Positions 33,831 to 42,700 of a stretch of 45,906 nt of DNA are shown here, piece after piece. Origin of the DNA: Clostridiales bacterium (GTDB lineage Bacteria; Bacillota; Clostridia; Peptostreptococcales; Acidaminobacteraceae). Below the pieces are notes generated by a model. It made no database searches, was not told the DNA's origin, and saw only the letters and a list, made by a program, of their open reading frames with translations. The DNA is taken from positions 1 through 45,906 of the forward strand of contig JAFGAC010000193.1 in NCBI GenBank assembly GCA_016933835.1, read 5' to 3'. The stretch's first letter is position 1; each line of letters begins with the position of its first letter. Position numbers and translations under genes: made by a program.

Positions 33831-34737
33831 TAATATCAATCCTTATTTCTCTTACCAAGGTATCAATCGTTTCATATTCATTCATCCCTCTAAATTTTAC
33901 TTCAGGATTTACAATGATACGATGAGACACGACATAAGGAGCCAATTCAATAACATCTTCAGGAATTACATAATCTCTTTCTCTAATGAATGCATATGCT
34001 TTGCTGGCTCTAAATAAATCCTGAGAAGCTCTCGGTGACATCGGTAGAATGATATCCTCTGAATTTCTCGTTTTATTTGCAATATTAACTATAAATTTTC
34101 TAATATTCATACCTACTTCAATGTTTTTTACTTTATTGACCAATTCCATCAGCTCGTCTTTTGATACAACTGATTCAATTGGAATATTAATATTTTTTTT
34201 ATCTAAAATTTCTATTTCCTGTTCAAATTCAGGATATCCCATATTTATTCTAATCATAAATCGATCAAGTTGCGCTTCAGGCAAGGGAAACGTTCCTTCA
34301 AATTCAATAGGGTTTTGTGTCGCAATCACTATAAATGGTGTTTCTAATTCATACGTATTTCCGTCAATTGTATATTGTTTTTCTGCCATAGCTTCGAGTA
34401 AACTCGATTGTGTTTTCGGCGACGCACGGTTGATCTCATCCGCTAAAAGGATATTCGTTCTTACCGGTCCATGTCTAAATTCAAATTCCTTTGTCTTTTG
34501 ATTGTATATTGAAACTCCTAATACGTCTGACGGCATGACATCAGGTGTAAATTGAATTCTTGAAAACTTCAAATTCAAAGTTTTAGCCATCGCTTTCGCC
34601 AAAGTTGTTTTTCCAATCCCAGGAACATCTTCTATAATAATATGTCCTTCTGCCAGCAAAGCCACTAATAGCAAATTAATGACATGCCTTTTACCAATAA
34701 TTGTTTTCTCTATGCTACTTCTTATCTCAGTTAACAT
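33808..34737 (-). CDS. MoxR-family AAA+ ATPase
   Basis: 309 residues. Walker A is EDVPGIGKTTLAKA, Walker B ILLADEINRASPKTQSSLLE, and sensor-1 VIATQNPIEFEGTFPLPEAQ with the LDRFM stretch after it. The lid has SPRASQDLFRASKAYAF. MoxR proteins act as chaperone-like ATPases on a vWA/DUF58 partner. AGGGAG lies 10 bases before the ATG. First gene of the three-gene operon. Confidence 0.93.
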   Translation of the reverse strand: MLTEIRSSIEKTIIGKRHVINLLLVALLAEGHIIIEDVPGIGKTTLAKAMAKTLNLKFSRIQFTPDVMPSDVLGVSIYNQKTKEFEFRHGPVRTNILLADEINRASPKTQSSLLEAMAEKQYTIDGNTYELETPFIVIATQNPIEFEGTFPLPEAQLDRFMIRINMGYPEFEQEIEILDKKNINIPIESVVSKDELMELVNKVKNIEVGMNIRKFIVNIANKTRNSEDIILPMSPRASQDLFRASKAYAFIRERDYVIPEDVIELAPYVVSHRIIVNPEVKFRGMNEYETIDTLVREIRIDINEKVGKK

Positions 34738-34855
34738 ATCTTATCTCCCTTGATTTATAATTAATGCCAGAACATCCGTGACTTCACTCATTGGTAATTT
34801 AAATCTTATTCCATAATATACCCAATGAAAGACATTTAATTTATCTAAGAAATTT

Positions 34856-34877
34856 AAAAAGAGACCCTAAGGTCTCT
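34856..34877 (-). terminator. Terminator of the rpsF-rplI operon
   Basis: AGAGACC-CTAA-GGTCTCT immediately after the rplI stop, with TTTTT on the minus strand. It closes the ribosomal-protein operon. Confidence 0.9.
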
Positions 34878-35324
34878 CTACTCTGAAATAACTGTAACTT
34901 TTATAACCGCTTTCACATTGGGGTAAGTTTTTATCTCAACTTCATACGTTCCCAATTCTTTTATTGGATTCTTCATTACTATCTTCTTTTTATCAATATC
35001 AATATTGAAGTCATCCTTTAATTGATCTGCCAAATCCTTAGATGTAATGGATCCAAACAATTTTCCACCTTCGCCTGCCTTAGTGATGATTTTCAATTCT
35101 TTTTCTGAAAGGTCCTTCGCAAAAGCTTCCGCATCTGCCAATTCATTCTTCTTGATTTTTTCAACATTTGCTTTCTTGTATTCAAGTTCTTTTATATTGG
35201 CATCATTTGCTTCCACACCTAATTTTCTTGGAATCAGATAATTTCTTGCATGTCCATCACTCGTATTGATTATATCGCCTTTTTTGCCAGTACCTTTAAT
35301 ATCTTTTAATAAAATTACTTTCAT
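34878..35324 (-). CDS. rplI: 50S ribosomal protein bL9
   Basis: 148 residues, standard size. The N-terminal domain [20 protein letters not shown] with [13 protein letters not shown] binds 23S rRNA. A long helix (about 40-75) connects to the C-terminal domain [17 protein letters not shown]. Lies four bases after gdpP; last gene of its operon. Confidence 0.97.
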   Translation of the reverse strand: MKVILLKDIKGTGKKGDIINTSDGHARNYLIPRKLGVEANDANIKELEYKKANVEKIKKNELADAEAFAKDLSEKELKIITKAGEGGKLFGSITSKDLADQLKDDFNIDIDKKKIVMKNPIKELGTYEVEIKTYPNVKAVIKVTVISE

Positions 35325-35328
35325 TTTA

Positions 35329-37320
35329 TCACCCTTTCAATATATACTCATCAATTTCCTTTATCAACATTTCTCTTACTTCATCAATCGTCTGATCAAC
35401 AAATTGAGCACCTGCTGTAGTTAAATGACCACCGCCACCAAGTTTTTCAAGAATAAGTTGGACACTTTTCTCACCTAGCGATCTACCACTTATGATCACT
35501 TCATTGTTCGGTTGAATTCCAATTACAAAAGATACATCTATTCCCCTGACTTTCAAAAGCTCGTCAGCACTTTGAGATGCAATCAATTTGATGTTTTCCA
35601 GCGGTTTTCTATAAATCGATATCGCGATTGCATCATGAGTTATTTCAGCTTCAGCTACAATATCTGATTTTGTTCTGATTGTCTCAAAATCATCTTGGAA
35701 TAGCTGCATGACCTTCACAGTATCTGCGCCGTATCTTCTTAAAAAAGAAGCTGCTTCAAAGGTCCTCACACCTGTTTTCAAACTGAAACTCTTTGTATCA
35801 AGTACTATTCCAGCCAACAACGCTTCTGCTTCAATATCTCTAATAAACACCTTATCTTCAATGTACATGAGAACTTCCGCAATCAGTTCACAAGTAGAAG
35901 ACGCGTACGGCTCAACATAATTCAAAGATGTATTTTCTATATATTCAGCGCCTCTACGATGATGATCGAAAAGTACTATTCGATCCATCTTTTCAATAAG
36001 TTCTGGGCACTCCGTAAAGCTCGGTCGATGTGTATCAACAACAATCAACATATCTCCTGCATCTACACGGCTGATTGCATCTTCCGACTTGATGAATTTA
36101 TACGTTTCATCGTCTTTGAATAGTTCAAAGACATTTTTTATCGATTCATTTACTTCATTCAATACAATGTAAGCTTCTTTTCCTCTGTTGATTGCAGCTC
36201 TGTAAATACCGATTGCGGCCCCAAAGGCATCCATGTCAGGGTATTTATGCCCCATTATGAATATCTCATTACTTTCGTCCATAAGCGGCCTCAGAGCATG
36301 TGCAATCACTCTTGCTTTTACACGATTTCTCTTCTCGACTGCTTTTGTCTTTCCTCCGTAAAAATCAAAATTGCTATTTTTTCTAACTACCGCTTGGTCT
36401 CCACCTCTTGCTAAGGCTAATTCAAGTGCAGAAAAAGAAAATTCTTCAAGCTGATCAAAATTTTTACCGTTTACACCAAGACCAATACTTAATGTGACAG
36501 GAATCTTATTACCCATATCAATCTCACGAATTTCATCGAGTATTGTAAATCTCTTTGATTCAATATTTGTTAAAAATTTATTTTCAAAAATAATCATATA
36601 TTTGTCAACCTGGTATTTTTTGATCATTCCATTAAGACGGGCTGCCCATAGATTTATTTTACTTTCAATTTCAGATAAGACAAAAGGCACTTTATCCTCT
36701 TTTGTATTGTTTATAACTTCATCATAATTATCTACTTGAATCATACCCATGATAGGACGCTCTTCATTGTATCTAATTTTCAATTTCACATAACTAGTCA
36801 TTTCTATCCAATACAACATCAAAATTACACTTTCATCTTTGTTTTTTGCATCAATATTAATTATATTTTTTTTAAGATAATAATATTTTTCTCCAATTTT
36901 ATATTCAGAGTTTTCACTATCGTCTTTCAACAATTCTTCCACAGATATTTGAGGGATAAATTTATTGATTTCATTATCCAGTAAATCTTTATCACTGAAC
37001 ATATCAGAAAATTTCGAATTATACCAAACTAATTTTCCTTCTAAATTTATAAGACTCAATGGTATGGGCAAACTAATCAATGAACTTTGTGCCGCATTTC
37101 CAAGATCTTCCGATAAATTTTCAATATATTTTGTCCATTTTTTCATTTTTTCACGGCTGTTTACAATACTGTAAATCGCTAAAACAGCAAGCGCGATTAC
37201 ACCTGCTACACCTATTAGAAGATTATAATAGAGCATTGCAATATCGAGTACAAGAATAATCCATAAAAACAATTTATTGTCTGGTAAAAGAATACTCATT
37301 ATTTTATTGTTTTTTTTCAT
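35329..37320 (-). CDS. gdpP: Cyclic-di-AMP phosphodiesterase GdpP
   Basis: 663 residues from the ATG at 37320 (AGGTG 8 bases upstream; the GTG three codons earlier overlaps that site). Two N-terminal membrane helices (about 12-50) precede a PAS-like domain (about 75-160) and a degenerate GGDEF domain (about 165-300, LSIGLGVNG in place of the active motif). The DHH-DHHA1 phosphodiesterase has [18 protein letters not shown] and the DHH of VLFDHHRRG, ending with [15 protein letters not shown]. It hydrolyses c-di-AMP to pApA and so affects cell-wall stress, osmolyte transport and beta-lactam tolerance. It starts two bases before the yybS stop, thus coupled. Confidence 0.95.
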   Translation of the reverse strand: MKKNNKIMSILLPDNKLFLWIILVLDIAMLYYNLLIGVAGVIALAVLAIYSIVNSREKMKKWTKYIENLSEDLGNAAQSSLISLPIPLSLINLEGKLVWYNSKFSDMFSDKDLLDNEINKFIPQISVEELLKDDSENSEYKIGEKYYYLKKNIINIDAKNKDESVILMLYWIEMTSYVKLKIRYNEERPIMGMIQVDNYDEVINNTKEDKVPFVLSEIESKINLWAARLNGMIKKYQVDKYMIIFENKFLTNIESKRFTILDEIREIDMGNKIPVTLSIGLGVNGKNFDQLEEFSFSALELALARGGDQAVVRKNSNFDFYGGKTKAVEKRNRVKARVIAHALRPLMDESNEIFIMGHKYPDMDAFGAAIGIYRAAINRGKEAYIVLNEVNESIKNVFELFKDDETYKFIKSEDAISRVDAGDMLIVVDTHRPSFTECPELIEKMDRIVLFDHHRRGAEYIENTSLNYVEPYASSTCELIAEVLMYIEDKVFIRDIEAEALLAGIVLDTKSFSLKTGVRTFEAASFLRRYGADTVKVMQLFQDDFETIRTKSDIVAEAEITHDAIAISIYRKPLENIKLIASQSADELLKVRGIDVSFVIGIQPNNEVIISGRSLGEKSVQLILEKLGGGGHLTTAGAQFVDQTIDEVREMLIKEIDEYILKG

Positions 37321-37321
37321 A

Positions 37322-38266
37322 TTAGACACCTAATTTCTTTTTTCTAATCTTCCTGAAATCAAATATATTGTCAATCCAACCTAATATTGCGATTGTCAAT
37401 GTCATTTGGAGCAAAAATATCAGTATGACTATAATGATTTTCATCACTCGTTTCAAATTTCTTTTTTCGAAATAAGAAAAAACAATTGCCAGCCCTTGTA
37501 TAAAAAATATATAAACAAACAAATTCAAAACATTCATAAAAAGCATTTGAGAATCCACTATATTCATTTTTCCTGAAAAGTAAGCCAATATCAATATTAT
37601 AGAAGTACCAGTCAAAATATTGCTCGGTAAAACAAATTCAGAAAATTTCTTTGGTGATCCTATCTTCATGCCTGCTCTTCTCATGATTATATTTGCAACT
37701 GCATAATTAACAAAGGCAAATACAACTGCCGAGATAATCAAAGCACTCGGTAAAATCATTTTAAATAATTCGAGCATATCATTCAATTGTATTCCTGATT
37801 GAGAAAATACTTCTTCAAATCCCATACTCTCAGTCATTTTATAGGATGCCGCCAATATTTCTTCAACCATTGAACTTAAAGTCACACCTGTTATTAAAGT
37901 CATCAATGAAAGAAGAGCAATAAACGATACTATCGCAGCTAACCCACCATAAAAAATTGCATAACTGCTATCTTTTCCATTTTTGATGAAATAACCTATG
38001 ACCATTCCTACAAATCCACCCAATACTGCAACATATATACCGTAAGTTGGAAAAGATACAAATGTCACTAATACTGCCGATGCAATAGTGGCTATCACTG
38101 CATACTTCCAATTGTGCCTGACCATTAAAATTATAAACGGCACTGCAATGATAAACATCAAATAACCTAAAAATGGAATATAAATTCCTGCAATCGCTAA
38201 AATACTGGTGATAGCCGTTAATAAGGCTGCTTCGACCAGTGCTGCCGTTTCTCTATTTGAGCTCAA
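37322..38266 (-). CDS. DUF2232 membrane protein (YybS-like)
   Basis: About 314 residues from a TTG at 38266. AGGAGAGGG lies 6 bases upstream of this codon, whereas an earlier TTG would be in front of the site. Eight or so membrane helices are seen, with EAALLTAITSILAIAGIYIP at the start and the typical FVNYAVANIIMRRAG. Proteins of this family are conserved in front of gdpP and rplI in Firmicutes, with no known role. The sequence looks intact, with a short basic cytosolic tail. Confidence 0.88.
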   Translation of the reverse strand: MSSNRETAALVEAALLTAITSILAIAGIYIPFLGYLMFIIAVPFIILMVRHNWKYAVIATIASAVLVTFVSFPTYGIYVAVLGGFVGMVIGYFIKNGKDSSYAIFYGGLAAIVSFIALLSLMTLITGVTLSSMVEEILAASYKMTESMGFEEVFSQSGIQLNDMLELFKMILPSALIISAVVFAFVNYAVANIIMRRAGMKIGSPKKFSEFVLPSNILTGTSIILILAYFSGKMNIVDSQMLFMNVLNLFVYIFFIQGLAIVFSYFEKRNLKRVMKIIIVILIFLLQMTLTIAILGWIDNIFDFRKIRKKKLGV

Positions 38267-38349
38267 ATACAACCCTCTCCTCAATCAAATTATACTTTAT
38301 TATACATGATAAAACGAATAAAGAGAATCCATGTGGATTCTCTTATGAA

Positions 38350-38574
38350 TTATTCTTTAACAAATGGTAAAAGTGCAACAATTCTCGCTCTTTTAATAGC
38401 AATTGTCAACGCTCTTTGATGCTTAGCGCATGTGCCTGTAACTCTACGAGGCAATATTTTACCACGCTCAGTCATATACTTTTGTAATTTCTTGATATCT
38501 TTATAATCTATATGTTCAGCTTTATCTTCACAAAATTTACAAACTTTTTTTCGCTTTTTTCTTTTGAAAGCCAT
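38350..38574 (-). CDS. rpsR: 30S ribosomal protein bS18
   Basis: 74 residues. [20 protein letters not shown], then [20 protein letters not shown]-type region (here [20 protein letters not shown]) and the [18 protein letters not shown] ending. It keeps the CxxC...C zinc-type cysteines (C+ paralogue). Third gene of the operon after ssb. Confidence 0.97.
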   Translation of the reverse strand: MAFKRKKRKKVCKFCEDKAEHIDYKDIKKLQKYMTERGKILPRRVTGTCAKHQRALTIAIKRARIVALLPFVKE

Positions 38575-38592
38575 TTAATTTTCCTCCTTTAT

Positions 38593-38994
38593 TTAGAATG
38601 GAACGTCTTCATCTTCGACAGTCTGAAAATCAGAAAAATCGAAATCATCATTTGAAGCGTTTTTTTGCTCAGAATCGGATTTTTCACCTTTATCAAGGAA
38701 TTCTACTCGATCCGCAACAATATCTGTGACATAACGTGTAACATTATTTTTATCTTCATACGTGCTTGTTTGAAGCGATCCTCTGACAGCAACCAGTCTT
38801 CCCTTTTTCATATAATTCGCAACATGCTCAGCTTGTTTTCCCCAAACAATAACACGGAAAAAATCAGCTTTCTTTTCTTTAGAAAACTCTCTGTTAACTG
38901 CAATACTGAAGTTAGCCACAGCTTTTCCACTTCCTGCAACGAATCTTAGTTCAGGGTCTTTAGTTAAACGACCAATTAAAAATACACTGTTCAT
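38593..38994 (-). CDS. ssb: Single-stranded DNA-binding protein
   Basis: 133 residues from the ATG at 38994 (AGAGGTG five bases upstream). The OB fold has NSVFLIGRLTKDPELRF, the VANFSIAVNRE strand and FFRVIVWGKQAEHVANYMKK. A flexible acidic linker ends in DEDVPF, the tip that binds partner proteins. Located between rpsF and rpsR as is usual. Confidence 0.96.
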   Translation of the reverse strand: MNSVFLIGRLTKDPELRFVAGSGKAVANFSIAVNREFSKEKKADFFRVIVWGKQAEHVANYMKKGRLVAVRGSLQTSTYEDKNNVTRYVTDIVADRVEFLDKGEKSDSEQKNASNDDFDFSDFQTVEDEDVPF

Positions 38995-39004
38995 CAATAC
39001 ACCT

Positions 39005-39292
39005 CTACTTTTCGTCTAAATTGATAACCATAAAACGAATGACATCATCAGAAATTCTGTAGTTTCTTTCTAACTCAGCAATAACTGCTGTATTAGCATT
39101 AAAGTTGATCAATACATAATAACCATCTTTAAGTTTTTCAATTTCATAAGCAAGTCTTTTAACGCCCCACTCATCAACTGAAACTACTTCACCGTCTTCA
39201 TTGATAATTTTTTTGAATTTTTCAATTAAGGCAATTCGTTGTTCTTCCTCAACATTTGGTTTTAGAATAAACATAGTTTCATAATTTCTCAT
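39005..39292 (-). CDS. rpsF: 30S ribosomal protein bS6
   Basis: 95 residues: MRNYETMFILKPNVEEEQRI, then WGVKRLAYEIEKLKDGYYVL and NYRISDDVIRFMVINLDEK. First gene of rpsF-ssb-rpsR-yybS-gdpP-rplI. GGGAGGTG stands 7 bases before the ATG. bS6 with bS18 binds 16S rRNA and often autoregulates through the leader. Confidence 0.97.
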   Translation of the reverse strand: MRNYETMFILKPNVEEEQRIALIEKFKKIINEDGEVVSVDEWGVKRLAYEIEKLKDGYYVLINFNANTAVIAELERNYRISDDVIRFMVINLDEK

Positions 39293-39391
39293 ATTTTACA
39301 CCTCCCTATGGTCTCCTAGGCCCTTTACGAGCAGAGAGTAAATTTCTATATTGCAATTATGAATTATATCACGTTTTTCTTCAGTTGACAA
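39293..39391 (-). promoter_or_regulatory. rpsF operon promoter and leader
   Basis: Minus strand: -35 TTGTCA (39386-39391), 17 bases, -10 TATAAT (39363-39368), an excellent sigma-A promoter. The roughly 65-nt leader contains a CCTA / TAGG stem with a purine-rich loop (about 39304-39325) just upstream of the ribosome binding site. This fits the S6:S18-type autoregulatory leaders known upstream of rpsF, but I do not see the classical CCG loop, so autoregulation is only suggested. Confidence 0.75.
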
Positions 39392-39392
39392 G

Positions 39393-39420
39393 AAAGAAGC
39401 TGGAAAATTCCAGCTTCTTT
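39393..39420. terminator. Terminator after the aminotransferase gene
   Basis: AAAGAAGCTGGAA / TTCCAGCTTCTTT, perfect 13-bp stem with a 2-base centre, directly after the aminotransferase stop at 39421. It also overlaps the upstream edge of the rpsF promoter. Confidence 0.85.
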
Positions 39421-40602
39421 TTATAACGCCTCTTTTATGACCTCTGACAAACGTTTAATTCCATCTACAATCTTATCTTCTGGCATATTAGAGTAATTTA
39501 CTCTTATTGCATTTTCATGTCCGCCATTCGGATAGAAAGACCCACCTGGTACACATGCTACATTTTTCTTGATTGCTTCAGCCATTAAATCTCTCGTATT
39601 GACATGCTCCGGAAATTCAACCCAAGTAAACAAACCACCTTCTGGGTATGTCCATGTGACACCTTCAGGAAATGTATCTTCCATTGTCTTTAGCATGATA
39701 TCTCTTCTGCTTCTGTATACATTTTTTATTTTTTCTATATGTGCATCAAAATCATACATATCCAAGAATACTGACAGCTCTCTTTGTGTCATTGAATTCG
39801 TCTGCAGATCAGAACCCTGTTTAATAAATATGAATTTTTCCAAAATTTCTTTTTTTGCGTTGACCCATCCAATTCTCAGTCCTGGCGTAAATGTTTTAGA
39901 AAACGTTCCCAAGAATATGACGCGCTCATCTTTATCGTAATATTTAAGTGACATTGGAATTTCACCTTCAAATCTCAATTCTCCATAAGGATTATCTTCA
40001 ACTACAGGAACATCATATTTATCCGCTAATCTCATGAATTCAATTCTTCTTTCAACAGACCAAGTTTTTCCTGTAGGATTTTGAAAATCAGGAATAACAT
40101 AAATAAATTTGACATTTTCAGTTTCTGCTAAAACACGATCCAACTCATCCATTAGCATGCCATCTTTATCTGTCGGCACTTCTACAAATTTGCATTGATA
40201 TGCTTTGAATGCATTAATTGCACCTAAATAGCTAGGGCTCTCGACTACTACCACATCATCAGGATTCAAAAATACTTTACCGCAAAAATCCAATCCTTGC
40301 TGTGATCCACTTGTAATCAGTATATCATCCGCGTTTGTCTCGATTCCAAATATTTTTTCTCTTTTGACAATATGTTCTCTCAATGGTCTATATCCTTCAG
40401 TTGCACTGTATTGAAGCGCTTCTTTTCCCATGTCTTCCAATACTTTTAGAGATACAACTTTCATTTCTTCAATAGGAAAAAGTTCTGGCGCTGGCAACCC
40501 TCCTGCGAAAGAAATCACTTCTGGTCTTTCTGTCAATTTCAATAATTCACGAATTTCTGAAGCCTGAAGATTTTTCATTCTATCGGCAAATTTGATACTC
40601 AT
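39421..40602 (-). CDS. PLP-dependent aminotransferase, class I/II (MocR/2-aminoadipate type)
   Basis: 393 residues of fold-type I. It has VISFAGGLPAPELFP near the start (as in LysN/2-aminoadipate-like enzymes), YSATEGYRPLREHI, TSGSQQGLDF, YVIPDFQNPTGKTW, then VPVVEDNPYGELRF. The PLP lysine is in LGTFSKTFTPGLRIGW and the carboxylate-binding Arg in ENAIRVNYSN. It would move an amino group between a 2-oxo acid and an amino acid, probably with broad specificity for large or branched substrates. There is no N-terminal GntR domain. Single gene between promoters. GGAGGTG lies upstream. Confidence 0.9.
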   Translation of the reverse strand: MSIKFADRMKNLQASEIRELLKLTERPEVISFAGGLPAPELFPIEEMKVVSLKVLEDMGKEALQYSATEGYRPLREHIVKREKIFGIETNADDILITSGSQQGLDFCGKVFLNPDDVVVVESPSYLGAINAFKAYQCKFVEVPTDKDGMLMDELDRVLAETENVKFIYVIPDFQNPTGKTWSVERRIEFMRLADKYDVPVVEDNPYGELRFEGEIPMSLKYYDKDERVIFLGTFSKTFTPGLRIGWVNAKKEILEKFIFIKQGSDLQTNSMTQRELSVFLDMYDFDAHIEKIKNVYRSRRDIMLKTMEDTFPEGVTWTYPEGGLFTWVEFPEHVNTRDLMAEAIKKNVACVPGGSFYPNGGHENAIRVNYSNMPEDKIVDGIKRLSEVIKEAL

Positions 40603-40696
40603 AAATATAATACACCTCCAATAAATTCACTAAAAAATCAGCTAAAATAATTATACCACTAAAATTTTAACATTTACAAAATAATTGTAAATGTTA

Positions 40697-40888
40697 TTAC
40701 TTTTCATTTTTTTCTATTTTTTTTATTCGTTTTTCTAATTTTACCCTTGTTATCCAAACTTCTTTTCCACATTTCGTGCATTTCATTCTAAAATCCATGC
40801 CCGTTCTTGTAATTAAAAACTCATTATTTCCACAAGGATGTGGTTTTTTTGTGTAAACTAAATCTCCAACATCAATTTTCATAGGCAT
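40697..40888 (-). CDS. DUF951 zinc-ribbon protein
   Basis: 63 residues of the DUF951 family. It opens IDVGDLVYTKKPHPCGNNEF, then MKCTKCGKEVWITRVKLEKR. The HPCG and CxxC residues make a metal site. The family is widely conserved in Firmicutes next to replication and segregation genes, with unknown function and a likely nucleic-acid-binding role. GGAG is 10 bases before the ATG. It follows cvpA by 15 bases on the same strand. Confidence 0.92.
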   Translation of the reverse strand: MPMKIDVGDLVYTKKPHPCGNNEFLITRTGMDFRMKCTKCGKEVWITRVKLEKRIKKIEKNEK

Positions 40889-40903
40889 AAAGCATAATCT
40901 CCT

Positions 40904-41560
40904 TTAAAGAACAATCCATCGCAAAATATTGTATTTCATTAAATAATAAGCAAAATATGATCCGTCGATCAAGTCTGTCAAGTAAGTTCCAGTTGTCATC
41001 TGTCCGATGAATTGAAACATTAAAACCATAAAAAACACGAACAAAGAACCTTTGATGATTCCAAGCAAAAATCCACCTAGGCTATTCAATGTTTTTAAGA
41101 CAGGCAGTTTGAAAACACTTTCAAGAACGATACCTAAGATATTGACAATTATCATTCCTATTGCAAATATTATAAGCCAAGAAAGTATATCGACAGTTGC
41201 ATTCGCCATGTATTCGCTAAAGCTTTCCGCAATATTATTTTTTACAATATCGCTATTTGATAGAACCTTATTAAGATAATCACTTACTTTTCCAAATTCA
41301 ATCGAATAGATTTCAGGTATTTGTATACTTGGAATTTTCAATTTATTGAAAAAATCAAATTCATAAAATTTCTGAATACCACTCAGAATTTTCGTGTTTT
41401 CAACAATCCATTTTGCCAATGCATCATTATAAATACTTGCGGCAAAAAAGGACACAATAATCGCAGTTAGATTGATCATGGATTTAACAAGTCCTAAAAC
41501 CGATCCTCTAACTGCTGCAAATACTACTATCAAGAGTATTACAATATCCAACCAATTCAT
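40904..41560 (-). CDS. CvpA-family membrane protein
   Basis: 218 residues with about four membrane helices. Start NWLDIVILLIVVFAAVRGSV is the CvpA signature. A loop of about 75 residues separates helix 2 from helices 3-4, which include LGGFLLGIIKGSLFVFFMVL. CvpA-like proteins are linked to envelope homeostasis and, in E. coli, colicin V export and purine operon; the mechanism is unknown. Co-directional, 9 bases after the DUF5711 gene and before DUF951. Confidence 0.88.
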   Translation of the reverse strand: MNWLDIVILLIVVFAAVRGSVLGLVKSMINLTAIIVSFFAASIYNDALAKWIVENTKILSGIQKFYEFDFFNKLKIPSIQIPEIYSIEFGKVSDYLNKVLSNSDIVKNNIAESFSEYMANATVDILSWLIIFAIGMIIVNILGIVLESVFKLPVLKTLNSLGGFLLGIIKGSLFVFFMVLMFQFIGQMTTGTYLTDLIDGSYFAYYLMKYNILRWIVL

Positions 41561-41569
41561 TTCATCACC

Positions 41570-42700
41570 CTAAAATTTTAATTCATATATAGTAAAGTAA
41601 TCTACACCATAGACAACTATTTTACCATTATCTAACACACCCATGCTTTTTATATCTCTAACAAGATCAAAATGGCTCACTTGATCCCCACTGTAATTAT
41701 AGACATCAATTACATTATTATTGTAGCATAACAAGTAATCTTCTTTGAAAACCATCCCCTGATAATCCTCTTTAAACGATTTTTTGAAAATTAATTCATT
41801 CTTTGATAAATCAAATGCAACGGCATCAAAATCATTTTCTGTTTCAATTATTTGACTGTTTTCATCGAATATTTGAGCTACCAGATAGTGGTCCTTATAA
41901 GCTACTAAATCAACATTCCCTATGGCATTGATTGAATTATTCAGCCCCATTGATTCACTATAGATTCCAATTTCTTTGTCAGAGACTTTCACAATAGAGT
42001 CGTTTTCAAAATAAAAATCAAATATTATTTCATCAAGCAGTTGGAATGATCCATTCAAATGACCCATGAGATCATATTTATATAAATATGAATTAAGTTG
42101 TTTGCCGCTCATTTCAAGTGTCGCAATATAAATCATGTTATTGTAGTTATTGAAGCCATACTCTATGACATCACCCATTGTAACAGCTATCTGAGACAGA
42201 AGATTCAGTTGTGGATCATAGACAGCTATGCTGTTTGACCCACTTAAAAAAATCAATAGATAACCTTCTTCAGTAATTTTTATATCAGATATTTCTCCCA
42301 AGCCATTGACATTTGCATTGATGTTACCTCTATAATCATATACATCAATATTACCTTTTGAATAATCAGCTGCAGCGAAAAAATTCATGTTGCCATCTAT
42401 CTTCAAATCATCGAAGTCAGTTGTCAATTGCCACTTCGCTTCTCCCTCATTTGAAAAAAGAGTGATCTTGTTCTCGGATGCACTTATAATATATTCGTCA
42501 AGTACAAAAGTTTTTGCTGAAACATTTCTTTCCTCATTAAAATCCAAAGTAACTGTCTTGACTTCACTCAACTGAAGACTGCCAAACCCAATTACATTTT
42601 TGACAGTACCATAGATTGCACTTTTATTGAATACAATGAGATTGATTAAAATGAACAGTGTAAGTGAAATTAATCTTCCACGTCTCTTTTTTCCAGCCAT
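41570..42700 (-). CDS. DUF5711-type membrane-anchored beta-propeller
   Basis: 376 residues. A short basic N-terminus (AGKKRRGRL) and one membrane helix (about 11-28) anchor a large outside part made of repeated beta strands, each about 40-45 residues. Examples are GEAKWQLTTDFDDLKIDGNM, then VYDYRGNINANVNGLGE and DVYNYSGDQVSHFDLVRDIK. This matches DUF5711, a clostridial propeller family of unknown function. AAGGAG lies 6 bases before the ATG. Its start overlaps the methyltransferase gene by 31 bases, and it is followed by cvpA, so the four genes are a transcription unit. Confidence 0.8.
   Translation of the reverse strand: MAGKKRRGRLISLTLFILINLIVFNKSAIYGTVKNVIGFGSLQLSEVKTVTLDFNEERNVSAKTFVLDEYIISASENKITLFSNEGEAKWQLTTDFDDLKIDGNMNFFAAADYSKGNIDVYDYRGNINANVNGLGEISDIKITEEGYLLIFLSGSNSIAVYDPQLNLLSQIAVTMGDVIEYGFNNYNNMIYIATLEMSGKQLNSYLYKYDLMGHLNGSFQLLDEIIFDFYFENDSIVKVSDKEIGIYSESMGLNNSINAIGNVDLVAYKDHYLVAQIFDENSQIIETENDFDAVAFDLSKNELIFKKSFKEDYQGMVFKEDYLLCYNNNVIDVYNYSGDQVSHFDLVRDIKSMGVLDNGKIVVYGVDYFTIYELKF

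Noticed and set aside
34766-34800. CCAGAACATCCGTGACTTCA resembles the IS-end hairpin at 2571-2600
   Set aside because: The second arm is missing, so no hairpin forms. A short shared word only.
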